From Dunaliella salina (taxonomy: Eukaryota; Chlorophyta; Chlorophyceae; Chlamydomonadales; Dunaliellaceae): 11,272 nt of DNA. The notes beneath the pieces are model-generated. The model was not told where the DNA came from. It made no database searches and saw nothing but the letters and a program-made list of their open reading frames with translations. Both the position numbers and the translations under genes were made by a program. Within the stretch, counting starts at the first letter, position 1. The number at the start of each line of letters is the position of its first letter. The stretch covers positions 3,015-14,286 of the forward strand of contig MU070282.1 of NCBI GenBank assembly GCA_002284615.2, read 5' to 3'. Positions 1 through 7,425 of the stretch are shown here, in pieces.

Positions 1-191
1 GCAATGAGAGCAGGACATGCAGAAGTGAAGCACTGAACTTAAAATTGCAGAGGAAAGAGGAAAAACGGCAGGATTCAGTGAGCTTGCATCCCAATCCATC
101 AGCCTCCAATGAACTAATCCTTTTTTACTGAACATTAGTAATCCTGGACATTGAGCGCCACATCCTCTTAAACCAAATGTGAAGTATCATG

Positions 192-208
192 CCTTCTTTG
201 AGAAGGAG
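192..208. repeat. Left TSD of copy A
   Basis: The 17-bp sequence CCTTCTTTGAGAAGGAG recurs at 518-534 with one mismatch (T/C at the seventh base). The two repeats bracket a minus-strand retroposon whose 3' tail lies just inside this left repeat, which is the geometry expected of target-primed reverse transcription. The sequence is also an imperfect palindrome (CCTTC...GAAGG), so a chance hairpin repeat is a weaker alternative. Confidence 0.65.
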
Positions 209-517
209 AAATCTACACTGGTCAAGCCAGCATGCATTAAGGAAAGACCCTACAGTCAGTGCTGAAACTGAAAGTGAGCCCCACATGTTCAGACCAAGAA
301 AAGATGCACAGAAGCACTCTTGTAAGTTGGCCTCCACCTAGGACACCCATGACACTGCTTTCAAGAGCCCCTGTCCAGCGAACTCAAGGCCCATCCCTTA
401 GCTTCAGAAAAAGCTGGGCATCCAACATGTCAGCAAGGGCCCCTCTCTTGCACAGGGCCAGCCGTAGCCAGGATGCAAGCACGCAGGCTTGAGCTGCGAT
501 CACTCCACCTCTGAGCA
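209..517 (-). mobile_element. Copy A: 5'-truncated retroposon sharing the LINE-type tail
   Basis: Read on the minus strand, this about 309-bp insert ends with the shared tail block (CTTTCCTTAATGCATGCTGGC, then GTGTAGATTT at 209-245 on the plus strand). Its body is the reverse complement of the 3' half of copy B (about 1885-2150). Shared landmarks include AAGTTGGCCTCCACC (325-339), a CCCTGTCCAGC/AACTCAAG stretch (370-387), and GGGCCC-CCTCTTGCACAGGG (437-456). Similarity to copy B stops at the right TSD, so the insert is truncated at its 5' end relative to B. A small open frame (259-492, plus strand) lies antisense to the element and is not believed to be a gene. Tail block, body homology and flanking repeat together make the insertion call solid. 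The name SINE depends on copy B. Confidence 0.75.
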
Positions 518-534
518 CCTTCTCTGAGAAGGAG
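518..534. repeat. Right TSD of copy A
   Basis: CCTTCTCTGAGAAGGAG matches the left copy at 192-208 at 16 of 17 positions. Homology between copies A and B runs a few bases into this repeat (CCTTCTC), consistent with microhomology at the 5' junction of a truncated insertion. Confidence 0.65.
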
Positions 535-1100
535 TACGCGCCAACTTTCAGGACCACTCCTGCACCAGCTTTTTTCCTGGTAGCTCACCCATGGGCAGGG
601 GCGCCACTCCCCGGGCCAAAGCCTGCTGCCCCTTTCTTTCATCTGTATTGGCTTGAAGCACCAGTCACAACGTTCAGCTCATACAGAATTATTGCCCCTT
701 TCAAACCTCTAAGGCGTTTGAAACTAAAAGAAATCATGCATGAAAAGCACAAATCGGGAACAGCAAACAATAGCGCTATTATCTAAGGAAAGTGGTAAAA
801 TCTGATTGAGGGCGTCCTGTATTCCCCCCAATGCTAATTCCATAATCAATCACACTTCCAGGAACATGAAAGCACCAAAGTGATCAAGTATCGAGCAGGA
901 GCCCTCTTGGTCTCACGGATCGAATACCCCAAACTGCCATATTCACTCAATAGAAGTGGAATTTTATGAGGATATGATGCCTGGTGTACAACTAGAGGAC
1001 TCACAGCAACCACACAGAGAGCTAGACAAACAATTCTCCTGGGTGTGAGCGGGATTGTATACGCTGCCTATAACCTTGATCGATCCAAGATCTATCAAAC
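535..1100. other. Unassigned stretch
   Basis: I see no open frame with recognisable motifs, no RNA gene and no tandem repeat in these 566 bases. Minus-strand and plus-strand open frames are short and do not resemble the LINE domains found elsewhere. The stretch may be eroded retrotransposon sequence continuing into the zinc-knuckle-like piece that follows, but nothing in it supports this directly. Confidence 0.4.
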
Positions 1101-1250
1101 TTGCACAATAGCTCCATGGCTCTTGCCCATTCTGTACAAATCGCGCACAAACTTACCCCAACCAGATGTACCCTAGGAGGCAGGGACAATACTTGCCATA
1201 ATTCTGGTGCCCTGGAGCTGCATACTATGAGAAATCCACCATCCGCTTTC
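1101..1250 (+). pseudogene. Possible eroded LINE C-terminal zinc-knuckle region
   Basis: Translation gives a stretch resembling the region just before the endonuclease in LINE-M and LINE-P: AHKLTPTRCTLGGRDNTCH, then ELHTMRN. In those elements the corresponding order is a CPLC pair, a His/Cys pair, then an NRH motif. Here the second Cys of the first pair would be Gly, and the NRH motif is missing after MRN. The surrounding sequence has stops and frame changes. The resemblance is short and judged by eye. It could also be an unrelated open frame; the frame itself runs to 1385 but the later part shows nothing recognisable. Confidence 0.35.
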
Positions 1251-1477
1251 TCCTGGCCTAATCTTCTGGTGAGGGAGTCTTGCGGTTCTTTGAGCAAATG
1301 TGTCTACTTTTCCTTGGTTAAGGGAATTTTCTCTGCCTGCCTGCCTTACAGTGTAAGTTTTTCCCTCTCCTTGACCCATTCTTGAAGGGTAAATAATCTT
1401 CGATTATTCCAGAACGAGTTACTGGAAGGGTGTTACCCCGGAAACTTCCGGGACCGGATTTTTCCAGGCTTCAATCG

Positions 1478-1535
1478 TAGCCTATTGGGGGGAAACGTGG
1501 CCCTACTGAGCGCGGGAGGTCCGGGGTTCGATCCC
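1478..1535 (+). promoter_or_regulatory. tRNA-like internal pol III promoter (A and B boxes)
   Basis: TAGCCTATTGG (1478-1488) fits the A-box pattern TRGCNNANNGG, and GGTTCGATCCC (1525-1535) fits the B-box pattern GGTTCGANNCC. Their starts are 47 bp apart, close to tRNA spacing. The T-arm-like hairpin around the B box pairs at four of five positions, but the would-be acceptor stem does not pair and no clear anticodon arm forms. This is therefore a tRNA-derived promoter or relic, not a functional tRNA gene. Confidence 0.55.
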
Positions 1536-1678
1536 ATGTATCGTAAGGATCTGCCTGAAGCAAGTGGGTCTTCCCTCAAATAATGCTGTTGGACAATGTC
1601 TAATAGCGTAGCTTTTGGACGACGGTCTTCGTTCACGCTAGTCGTGCATTCGTGGTTCGATTTCGCGAGTCGTCCCCA

Positions 1679-1717
1679 TGCAGCAGCGGCGTGCAGCAGC
1701 GAGCAGCAGCAGCAGCG
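1679..1717 (+). repeat. Imperfect CAG trinucleotide tract
   Basis: A run of CAGCAG(C) units interrupted by CGGCGTG and GAG, inside copy B. It is a simple-sequence tract. In two plus frames it reads as Gln- or Ser/Ala-rich and on the minus strand as a Cys run, which explains the long spurious minus-strand frame here. Confidence 0.7.
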
Positions 1718-2210
1718 TGGGCTGGCAGCGGAGTAACAACAGTTCCATGCATGTGCCAGCCAAGCATAAGTGCAGGAGGCCTCTGGAGCTGGCTGGCGGC
1801 GCAGGCGGGACACGCGCGCGAGTGCCACGTGGCGGACATTGGCGCAGAGGTGGTCCCAGAGGTCAGTGCGGTGGAGAAGGTGTTCAGAGGTGGAGTGTCT
1901 CAGCTTGGGTCTGCATAACTGCGTGCTCACCTCCCACTCCCTAAGTTGGCCCCTGTGCAAGAGGGGGGCCCATGCTGAGATATTGGATGGCACTCTCTGA
2001 GGCTTAGGGGTGGGTCTTGAGTTTGCTGGACAGGGCCTGCATGACAGGTCATGTCGTAGGTCCCATGGTGGAGGCCAACTTGCTGGTGTAGACTTCTGTA
2101 CAACCTCTACCTCTTGGTCTGTGTGGTGGGGCCCTGTCGTTCAGGCAGGTGGCCTTCCCTTAATGCACGCGGCCAGACTTGGACTGCTTAGTCTTTTCTT
2201 TCTTTTCTTT

Positions 2211-2540
2211 GCTGGCAAGTTCAACCAATTTGGTATGTGAGATTCTATGTTGGCGGTGGGGACTAGGGATGTGGGTTGCATGGCATTGTTGAGCCTCTGC
2301 AAGCTGGTACTGGTGGTCAGGGTGTCAGCAATTCCAAGCTTGTTTCCTGTGCATTTAAGTTTTTTGTTTGTTGCTTAGGTTGCAAATCTAGTGGATGAAG
2401 CAATGTGGGAGCAATTTACGTCATCATCTAATCAGTGTGAGGTATGCTGTGTGAAGTCTGTACCAAGTCATTGATTTAAATTGAACATCCACTAGAAGTT
2501 GGCAGGATGAAAGGATGCCTCAGCCCTGTGCCACTTGTGT
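2211..2540. other. Unassigned stretch after copy B
   Basis: These 330 bases hold no recognisable coding motif on either strand, no tandem repeat and no RNA gene that I can see. They start directly after the pyrimidine tail of copy B, so the first bases (GCTGGCAAGTTCAACC) should include that element's downstream TSD. I found no matching copy upstream. Confidence 0.4.
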
Positions 2541-2603
2541 GAGAAAAAGAAAGAAAACTACACTGTCAATCAAGACGCTCCCCACATCATTTAAAGGAAA
2601 GAA
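2541..2603 (-). mobile_element. Degenerate shared-tail copy H
   Basis: Read on the minus strand, this is CTTTCCTTTAAATGATG..., then AGTGTAGTTTTCTTTCTTTTTC. It is a worn version of the shared 3' tail block, most like those of copies A and C. Only the tail is recognisable. It lies immediately downstream (minus sense) of copy C, so the two tails are tandem and about 80 bp apart. It may be an older insertion that copy C landed in or beside. Confidence 0.45.
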
Positions 2604-2624
2604 CAAGGAAAACTAGGCACCATG

Positions 2625-2822
2625 GCAAAAAGAAAGAAAAATTACACTTGCCATTCCGCCACGTGCATTAAGGAAAGAGCCTCCCGATGACTCCCACCGG
2701 TGGGGGGCACCATAGATCACCCCCGCCAGAAAGAAGCAGTCAAGGACCTCCTCCTTATTGACGCCCTCCTCGCCTTGGGCCAGGAAGCCGGAACATGACG
2801 GCACCACAAATCCCTCCATCAA
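2625..2822 (-). mobile_element. Copy C: retroposon 3' end with its own short open frame
   Basis: The minus strand ends with a good tail block: CTTTCCTTAATGCACGTGGC followed by GTGTAATTTTTCTTTC (2625-2680 on plus). The roughly 140 bp upstream body differs from copies A/B and from D/F. On the minus strand it is open through 2613-2822 (about 69 codons) and runs directly into the tail, as if it were the end of another coding region, but the protein resembles nothing I recognise. No clear target-site duplication was found, so the upstream boundary at 2822 is only the edge of the open frame. Confidence 0.5.
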
Positions 2823-2929
2823 AGGACGAAAAAATAGATGTTAGCGAGGATCAGGTGGGGCATCAGCAACAACCTGTGCCTAATCTTGACAATGAGAGAT
2901 GCGTGAAAAGCAATGGGTGTCAGGGGAAA

Positions 2930-3361
2930 GTGATTGAAACCTCCTTTCTCAACTAGACATTATACAATGTCACCTCTTATGAATCTTTTCCCTAAATCTT
3001 GGCCTTATTTAACAAAAAGCCAAATTGCTAGCATCCGAACTTTGGGACCATGCCATTCAAAGATTAAGCACTATCATTAACACAAGACATGCACTTTGTT
3101 TTCAGGGGCTTCTGGGAGGGGATTTGCTGGGCGTGCGGCGGGGGAGGACGGGAGAAGGAGCGTCCGGGCGTCCAGAGGCATGGCGAGCAACCCTCCAGAT
3201 CCCCATTAGATCTGTTCCTGGCTCTCTCCTAGGCTAGCTGTGTCTAGTGTAGGTTCTGAGGGCCTTCTGGTGAGGCCTCTAGCTTCCCAGTTAGAGGTCC
3301 TTCCCTTAATGCGCGCGGCCTTTAGCTTGCGCAGGCTTTTCTTTTTTCTTTTCTTTCCTTT
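2930..3361 (+). mobile_element. Copy D: LINE 3' end (C-terminus, stop, 3' UTR, tail)
   Basis: The last part of a LINE protein is readable. LNLGLI-stop-QKAKLLASEL leads into WDHAIQRLSTIINTRHAL and a Gly/Arg-rich end, closing with the stop at 3235-3237. About 60 bp of 3' UTR and the shared tail block (3299-3361: CCTTCCCTTAATGCGCGCGG, then CTTTTCTTTTTTCTTTTC) follow. Upstream, about 2930-3005, the sequence aligns loosely in translation with the VTLHIILIGVAGTIY segment of LINE-P, with a frame change and stops. From 3103 to the tail it is a clear homologue of copy F (7156-7425). It is an inactive 5'-truncated copy. It ties the shared tail to a LINE, because the tail directly follows the LINE stop codon. 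Confidence 0.7.
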
Positions 3362-3960
3362 TCATCTTCAACTCTGTGAGGCAAGATATTGATGTATGGG
3401 ATTTGGAGGGATGGTTTGCAGGTGTGCAAAGGTGTCCAGTGCTTAATGTAAGGTTCTAATGTGTCCAGTACTTCTCTAACCTTCAGTTTTCAGGAATCAA
3501 TGAGCTGCTTGGTGTAAAAGTACTTTTAACACTAGTGTTGGGTGGGCTTCAGTGCAGCATCAAACCAGTGTTGGGGTGCTTAAAATCGGATGTCTGCAGC
3601 AGGGTCTGATCCCGACCCTTGATCCTGGGGGGTGATCCCGCCCGTGTAACTGGGGCCTGGACCAAGTTTGCAGAGGGGATCAGTTGTGTGTGGGTTGCAA
3701 GCAGTTCAGGCAGCTCCAATGTGACTCTGTTATTGCAATGCTTGCCTTGGAGGTTTTTTGTGTGCGGGCTTCCACTGATGTTTTTGTGTTGATTTTCTGC
3801 AGTCAGGGAAGTGTGCTCAGGCTTGGTGTCAGAGCAGAACTTGAGTTCAATAAGGTGGATTCCTCTGTCTCTAGGATTTAACAGTCTTGGAAGACAAGTG
3901 GTATCTCTGCTTTGCATCAGAAGAACAATGATGCCATCTGGTTTCCTTTGTTGTGTAGCA

Positions 3961-3970
3961 GGACTTCGTC
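3961..3970. repeat. Candidate TSD of copy E, tail side
   Basis: GGACTTCGTC here matches GGACTTCATC at 4089-4098 with one mismatch. It lies just outside the pyrimidine tail of copy E. It also forms part of a short hairpin (CAGGA-CTTCG-TCCTG), so the match alone is modest. Its strength comes from sitting exactly where LINE-M is interrupted. Confidence 0.5.
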
Positions 3971-4088
3971 CTGTAGAAAAGAAAAGAAAAGTCTACGCAA
4001 GCCAAAGGCCGCGTGTATTAAGGGAAGAACCCCTAACAAAAGTTAGAGGCCTCAACTGTAGGATACAACCAGCTTGGGATATTTCTTT
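3971..4088 (-). mobile_element. Copy E: short retroposon inserted in LINE-M
   Basis: The minus strand carries the shared tail block: CTTCCCTTAATACACGCGGC, then GCTTGCGTAGACTTTTCTTT (3975-4029 on plus). The body upstream of it is under 70 bp. It contains TTAGAGGCCTCAACT (plus), which faintly resembles the 3' UTR of copies D and F, so E is probably a severely 5'-truncated LINE copy. It sits between the NRHH and KPD motifs of LINE-M. Removing it brings their spacing (about 180 bp) close to that of LINE-P (about 195 bp), which independently supports the insertion. Confidence 0.65.
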
Positions 4089-4098
4089 GGACTTCATC
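4089..4098. repeat. Candidate TSD of copy E, upstream side
   Basis: GGACTTCATC, 9 of 10 identical to 3961-3970. In minus orientation LINE-M reads up to this repeat and resumes after the other copy. Confidence 0.5.
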
Positions 4099-4849
4099 AG
4101 GAACATCTATGTCTGAAGCCAAGTGTTTATTCTTGTTACAAAAAATAACGTAACAAGGATACTTGTAACGTCCATATCAATGGTGAAAATGCCTGAAACT
4201 CCTTTGGTAACCTTTCTAAAACACATGCTGACGGTCATGATGGCGATTCATACTCATTTTGTTTATCTGTGGACGAGTGCATCTGAGGAGATAAAGAGGA
4301 GTGCTACCAGGTGCATCACATAAGGGGCAAAATGGAGGGCCAGCTTGGCCTGTAAATTGCTTGGCACATTTTTCATTGGAGGAGGTGTTTGTTTGGTATT
4401 TGAAAATGTTGACTGTTCCTTTGAGACAGATTTTAAGTTCCAGAAGGTGTTGCTGATGTTGAGACCTGTAGGTTGCTCCTTTCCAAGTCTTCCAGGCCTC
4501 AGGAGATATTGCCAATTTGTAAAGGCGTTTGTGATAGCTGCCCCTAATTTGTGTATGTCATGTATTTTTTGTTCGAGTTTATCGCATAGGTTTGGCAGTA
4601 TCTAAAGTTCCTCTGTGGTTGAGTGAGTTTTTTTGACCGGAGCAGCAAGCCAGAAAAGGTTTGAAAAGGGTACTCTGTTTGAGGTAAGCAAGTGTCAGTA
4701 CTATGTGGTTCTTTTCCTGCATTAGAAGCGAAAGTATCTGCACTCGGTTTCCAATGAAACCACAATGGGATTTGACTTTGTAGAAGTGTGTTGGTGCCTA
4801 TGAAGCTTTAAGGTGCATTATACCTCGAAGTAGGTTAGAAGGAGTAGAC

Positions 4850-4886
4850 GTCTAAAAAATGTGTAGAAGTCTAAAAAATTGTAGAG
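4850..4886. repeat. Local 18/19-bp tandem duplication
   Basis: GTCTAAAAAATGTGTAGAA is followed directly by GTCTAAAAAATTGTAGAG. It lies inside LINE-M's RNase H region between the ATDSAS and KVKSH motifs and lengthens that interval. It is probably replication slippage after the copy died. Confidence 0.6.
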
Positions 4887-5170
4887 TTGGTCTTGGATTT
4901 GGTGTAAAGCAGAAGCACTGTCAGTTGCAATGGAAGAGTGTCCGTGTTGTAGAGCTACAAGTTCTGCTCTATTGATTGTGTAAGTTGTAGCCACCAAAAT
5001 GTGTTGTGTGTGTTGCTTTTGTTGTTAGGTCATTCCTACTCTTGGGGAAGAAGAAAGACGCTCCAGCTTGTTGTATGTTGCCGTGGGAGGGTGATGACAC
5101 TGCCATCTGTGTATGCCATTTTTTGCCAATCCATGATTTTGGGCATTAGAATTCCTTGCATACATGTGAA

Positions 5171-5544
5171 CCTGCAGCGGTATCCTTTTCTTGTCTGCAG
5201 GCAGGAGGGTAAAAAAAAAACTAGTGGAACACCCGTCAAAAAACTGGGTGGGACCCCCCTGACCCACCCACCCGCCCCAAAACCCCCCATGCAGTAACCC
5301 TATGCGGACAGAAAGGGTGTCAATCTGTTCCTTTTCGAAATAGCTATCAATCTGCATACTTGCCATGCTGGAAAAGTGAGTTGCAGCAGAGTTATGGGAC
5401 GAAAACTGAGCAGCGGACGCCCAAGCATACCTGCCCTTCCAGGCACCCACAACTAGCTTGCAAGTCCACTAACTGCCCTCCTGACTTCACCATGCATAAT
5501 CACATCACACATTGTCACTATCCTGGAATTTTGAACTGGTTTGC
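5171..5544. other. Low-complexity and unassigned stretch
   Basis: It contains an A10 run (5211-5220) and a C/A-rich patch of CACCC and CCCC runs (about 5253-5288). The minus strand stays open across much of it (5025-5450), partly because the C-rich patch reads as Gly/Trp. Only the end of that frame overlaps LINE-M, and it is out of phase with the TDGS motif there. I see no host gene. Some of it may be LINE-M sequence upstream of RNase H, but no motif confirms this. Confidence 0.4.
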
Positions 5545-5590
5545 TGCATGTTTGCCTCTACACCTCCTGCATGTTCGCCTCTACACCTCC
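5545..5590. repeat. Two tandem copies of a 23-bp unit
   Basis: TGCATGTTTGCCTCTACACC... repeats once with a single T/C difference. This is a short tandem duplication without a recognisable function. Confidence 0.75.
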
Positions 5591-5787
5591 TGCGGCCCAC
5601 ACCCTTGCGCGTATGTCACTAACTCCCAGCCATGCACACAGACCCCCCCTTCGCTCAATTTACCCAAAGAGGGTGCCAATAGAAAATTCTGGAGCTCAGG
5701 AATCCAATGGTGTCCTTAGAATTTTGTAGAAGTGACCCAGAAAAATTCTGGAGGGGGTGTCCCAAAAACCTTTACCCCCCTTGACCA
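5591..5787. other. Unassigned stretch with a twice-occurring motif
   Basis: AAAATTCTGGAG occurs twice about 60 bp apart (near 5683 and 5744). Otherwise it is C-rich, without recognisable motifs. Confidence 0.4.
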
Positions 5788-6284
5788 CCCCCCCCCCCCC
5801 CCCCCCAACCTCGGATCGGACTCATATATATACCAATCGATAGCCCTTGATCCCAGGATTCCGAATATGTAGTTTTAGCAGGGCGGACACGGGTGTTCCA
5901 AAAGTTATGCTTCTTGCAGCCTCCTGCTGCAGGCCTCAAATATACTATATCCGTCAACAGTATTGACTGTGTGGGAGTAGGAGTGCCAATCTTTTCCTCC
6001 AGGTGTTTGGAAGCTTTAGAGGTGTTGAACTCATCTATTCTTGGAGTTAAGGTTGGTTCCATTGCAATAAAAACCTTCTGGTTCTGTTTAAATTGTTCAA
6101 ACCAGCATGGGTTATTTTTGAATAAAGTATGCCGTCCTTTGCTGTTCCAAATGACAACAGGTAACTGTGTGACACCAATATGATGCACAGAAGAAACAGT
6201 GTGCGACTGATAAATGCACCCATCCCCAGGTCTGTTCTCTTCAACTGAAGTATATTTCCTTAAGTAAACATACTTCTATTGTGC
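5772..6284 (-). CDS. Unidentified 171-codon open frame (fragment)
   Basis: The minus strand is open from just after a TAG at about 6285 down to 5772, much longer than other non-LINE frames here. The translation looks protein-like and not low-complexity: VEENRPGDGCIYQSH, then QLPVVIWNSKGRHTLF, PCWFEQFKQNQKVF, AMEPTLTPRIDEF, LLTDIVYLRPAAGGCKKH. Only the last residues fall in a Gly run from the poly-C tract. There is no convincing ATG near the beginning, so it would be an exon, a 5'-truncated remnant or a piece of a retroelement. I do not recognise the family and see no reverse transcriptase, RNase H or nuclease motif. It lies upstream of LINE-M on the same strand, about 660 bp before LINE-M's RNase H, so an unrecognised upstream part of that element is possible. 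Plus-strand frames over the same bases are shorter and look like its shadow. Confidence 0.4.
5788..5806. repeat. Homopolymer: 19 consecutive C
   Basis: A run of 19 cytosines. Its exact length is the base call most likely to be wrong in this window. It provides the Gly run at the end of the minus-strand frame over 5772-6284. Confidence 0.85.
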
Positions 6285-6589
6285 TTGTTGAGTGGTTACT
6301 GCCACTCCTCAGACACCTTGTTTGATGTTCCTTTCCTATGTTGACAGCACCTACTTCACACGTTTTTGAGTTTCTTATTGCTGCACAAAATTTTCCAGTT
6401 CGTCAGAGAACTGAGCTGCCCAAAAAACAGAAAAAAAATTGTTTATGCAGAGAACACCCACCAGCATTTTGGAGAAAGAAAATCCTATTACTTCCCCCTG
6501 ACATCCATAGCTGCTCACACAAGTGCCCTCAACCAAGGGCAGCCTTTCTTCCTGCCAACTACGAGAAAATGTTCATACCTAAAATTAAG
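6285..6589. other. Region upstream of LINE-P, unassigned
   Basis: Plus-strand frames run through 6338-6700 without recognisable motifs until TDGS at 6604. This may be the segment between reverse transcriptase and RNase H of LINE-P. There are no catalytic residues to confirm it. Confidence 0.35.
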
Positions 6590-7143
6590 ACTAGAGATAA
6601 ATCACAGATGGCAGTGTCATTGAAAACCGAAATTCAATGGTTCAGATTTCCAGCCGGTTTCCTGCAGGAAGGAACACTTCCCCATCCTCCCAACACTTAA
6701 AGCTGCACGCAAAACCCAATGGTCATGGGCCTACTAATGCCATCACCCAGAGCAGAACTTGCAGGTATTCTTGTTGCACTGTAACAAGAGCATTGCCTCT
6801 GAAAGTGCATGCCTCTTCCATTTCAAAACACACCCTGAATCCCATGCGCATGAGGAACCAGATGCATGCAGAGATCATCATGATATAGCAACCACATTAC
6901 AGCATTTCCCCCTATTCATTTCTACCAAGTCAAAGCCCACACTGGCAATGAAGGAACAGACGCCTGCACTCGCACGGCAGCCCTCACAGACACAACAGAC
7001 ATTGTACTTCCACATGCCAGGGACCCATTCCACAATTCCTGTGGGCACTTATCAAAGACCTCTCATGCGCAAAATTATAGCACGCACCGCTTCCATGCTT
7101 TCCCAATCCAATTTCTCACTAAACTGAATGACAAAGTGAAAGA

Positions 7144-7155
7144 ACACATGCACAC
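7144..7155. repeat. Left TSD of copy F
   Basis: ACACATGCACAC, perfectly repeated at 7426-7437, directly flanking copy F. Reading LINE-P up to this repeat and on from the other copy keeps one frame (EHMHT then KYRFG). Confidence 0.85.
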
Positions 7156-7425
7156 CAGGGGGCTTCTGGGAGGAGGTTTGCTGGGCTTGCTGCGGCAGAG
7201 GACGGGAAAAGGAGAGTCCGGGCGTCAAGAGGCAAGGCGAGCAGCAACCCTCCAGATCCCCACTAGTTCTGTTTTTGGCTCTCTCCTAGGCTAGCTGTGT
7301 CTAGTGTAGGTTTTGAGGGCCTTCTGGTGAGGCCACTGCTTCCTTGCTAGCTTGTTAGCTTGTTAATTAGTGGACCTTCCCTTAATGCAAGCAGCCTCTG
7401 GCTTGCGTAGACTTTTCTTTTCTTT
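7156..7425 (+). mobile_element. Copy F: 270-bp 5'-truncated LINE 3' end inserted in LINE-P
   Basis: It is homologous along its full length to 3103-3361 of copy D. It contains about the last 40 codons of the same LINE C-terminus (stop in CTAGGCTAG near 7288), the 3' UTR with the shared CTAGTGTAGGTTTTGAGGGC stretch, and the tail block (7374-7425: CCTTCCCTTAATGCAAGCAG, then GTAGACTTTTCTTTTCTTT). It starts directly at the left TSD and its pyrimidine tail ends directly at the right TSD, so its boundaries are exact to the base or nearly so. It defines where the family's 3' end lies. D and F differ by scattered substitutions and small indels, including an extra GCTTGTTAGCTTGTTA-like stretch in the UTR of F. 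Confidence 0.85.

Larger units (their letters stand above)
1440..2210 (+). mobile_element. Copy B: SINE-like retroposon with tRNA-like head and LINE-type tail
   Basis: In plus orientation this segment has a pol III-type A box and B box near its start (1478-1535), a non-coding body that includes a CAG-rich tract, and the shared tail block at 2153-2210 (CCTTCCCTTAATGCACGCGG, then a CTTTTCTTT-type end). About 330 bp of its 3' half is homologous to the minus-strand insert at 209-517, so it is a repeat family. The tail matches the 3' ends of copies D and F, where it follows a LINE stop codon. Head, body and borrowed LINE tail are the layout of a tRNA-derived SINE. About 770 bp is long for a SINE, and I found no convincing target-site duplication, so the left boundary is uncertain and the unit could be a composite of two insertions. 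A 186-codon minus-strand open frame over 1433-1993 is antisense to it and is discounted. Confidence 0.55.
3711..5170 (-). pseudogene. LINE-M: LINE remnant with RNase H and restriction-like endonuclease motifs
   Basis: Several minus-strand frames join into a recognisable order. RNase H comes first: TDGS (5099-5110), NRAEL (4959-4973), ATDSAS (4911-4928), then KVKSHCGFIGN (about 4749-4785). Next come a zinc knuckle starting CPLC (4318-4329), NRHH (4237-4248), KPDGII (3930-3944, Asp at 3936-3938) and IELKFC (E-x-K at 3840-3848), ending near NNRVTLEL (3712-3735). RNase H would remove the RNA strand of the cDNA hybrid. The RHN / K-P-D / E-x-K series is the signature of the restriction-like (PD-(D/E)xK) endonuclease of some LINEs, which nicks the target. 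The knuckle His is replaced by Leu, and there are several frameshifts and a 118-bp insertion at 3971-4088, so the copy is dead. No reverse transcriptase part is visible upstream, so it appears 5'-truncated. Confidence 0.7.

Noticed and set aside
1470..1546. A functional tRNA gene
   Set aside because: A and B boxes are present, but the acceptor stem does not pair and no proper anticodon arm forms.
1433..1993. 186-codon minus-strand open frame
   Set aside because: It is antisense to the SINE-like unit, includes a Cys run produced by the CAG tract, and has no recognisable domain. Its homologous stretch in copy A (plus strand, 259-492) shares only what the repeat itself shares.
3590..3660. GATCC-rich stretch resembling the minisatellite at the window end
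   Set aside because: TGATCCYG-like words occur three times, but spacing and surrounding bases do not match the 18-bp unit.
5025..5450. 141-codon minus-strand open frame as a host gene
   Set aside because: Part of it reads through a C-rich patch as Gly/Trp, and its lower end overlaps LINE-M's RNase H out of phase with the TDGS motif.
193..7425. Helitron or introner explanation for the shared end with its pyrimidine tract
   Set aside because: The end follows a LINE stop codon in D and F, and exact TSDs of 10-17 bp flank A, E and F. Helitrons make no TSD, and the host sequence around F is a LINE frame, not an expressed exon pair.
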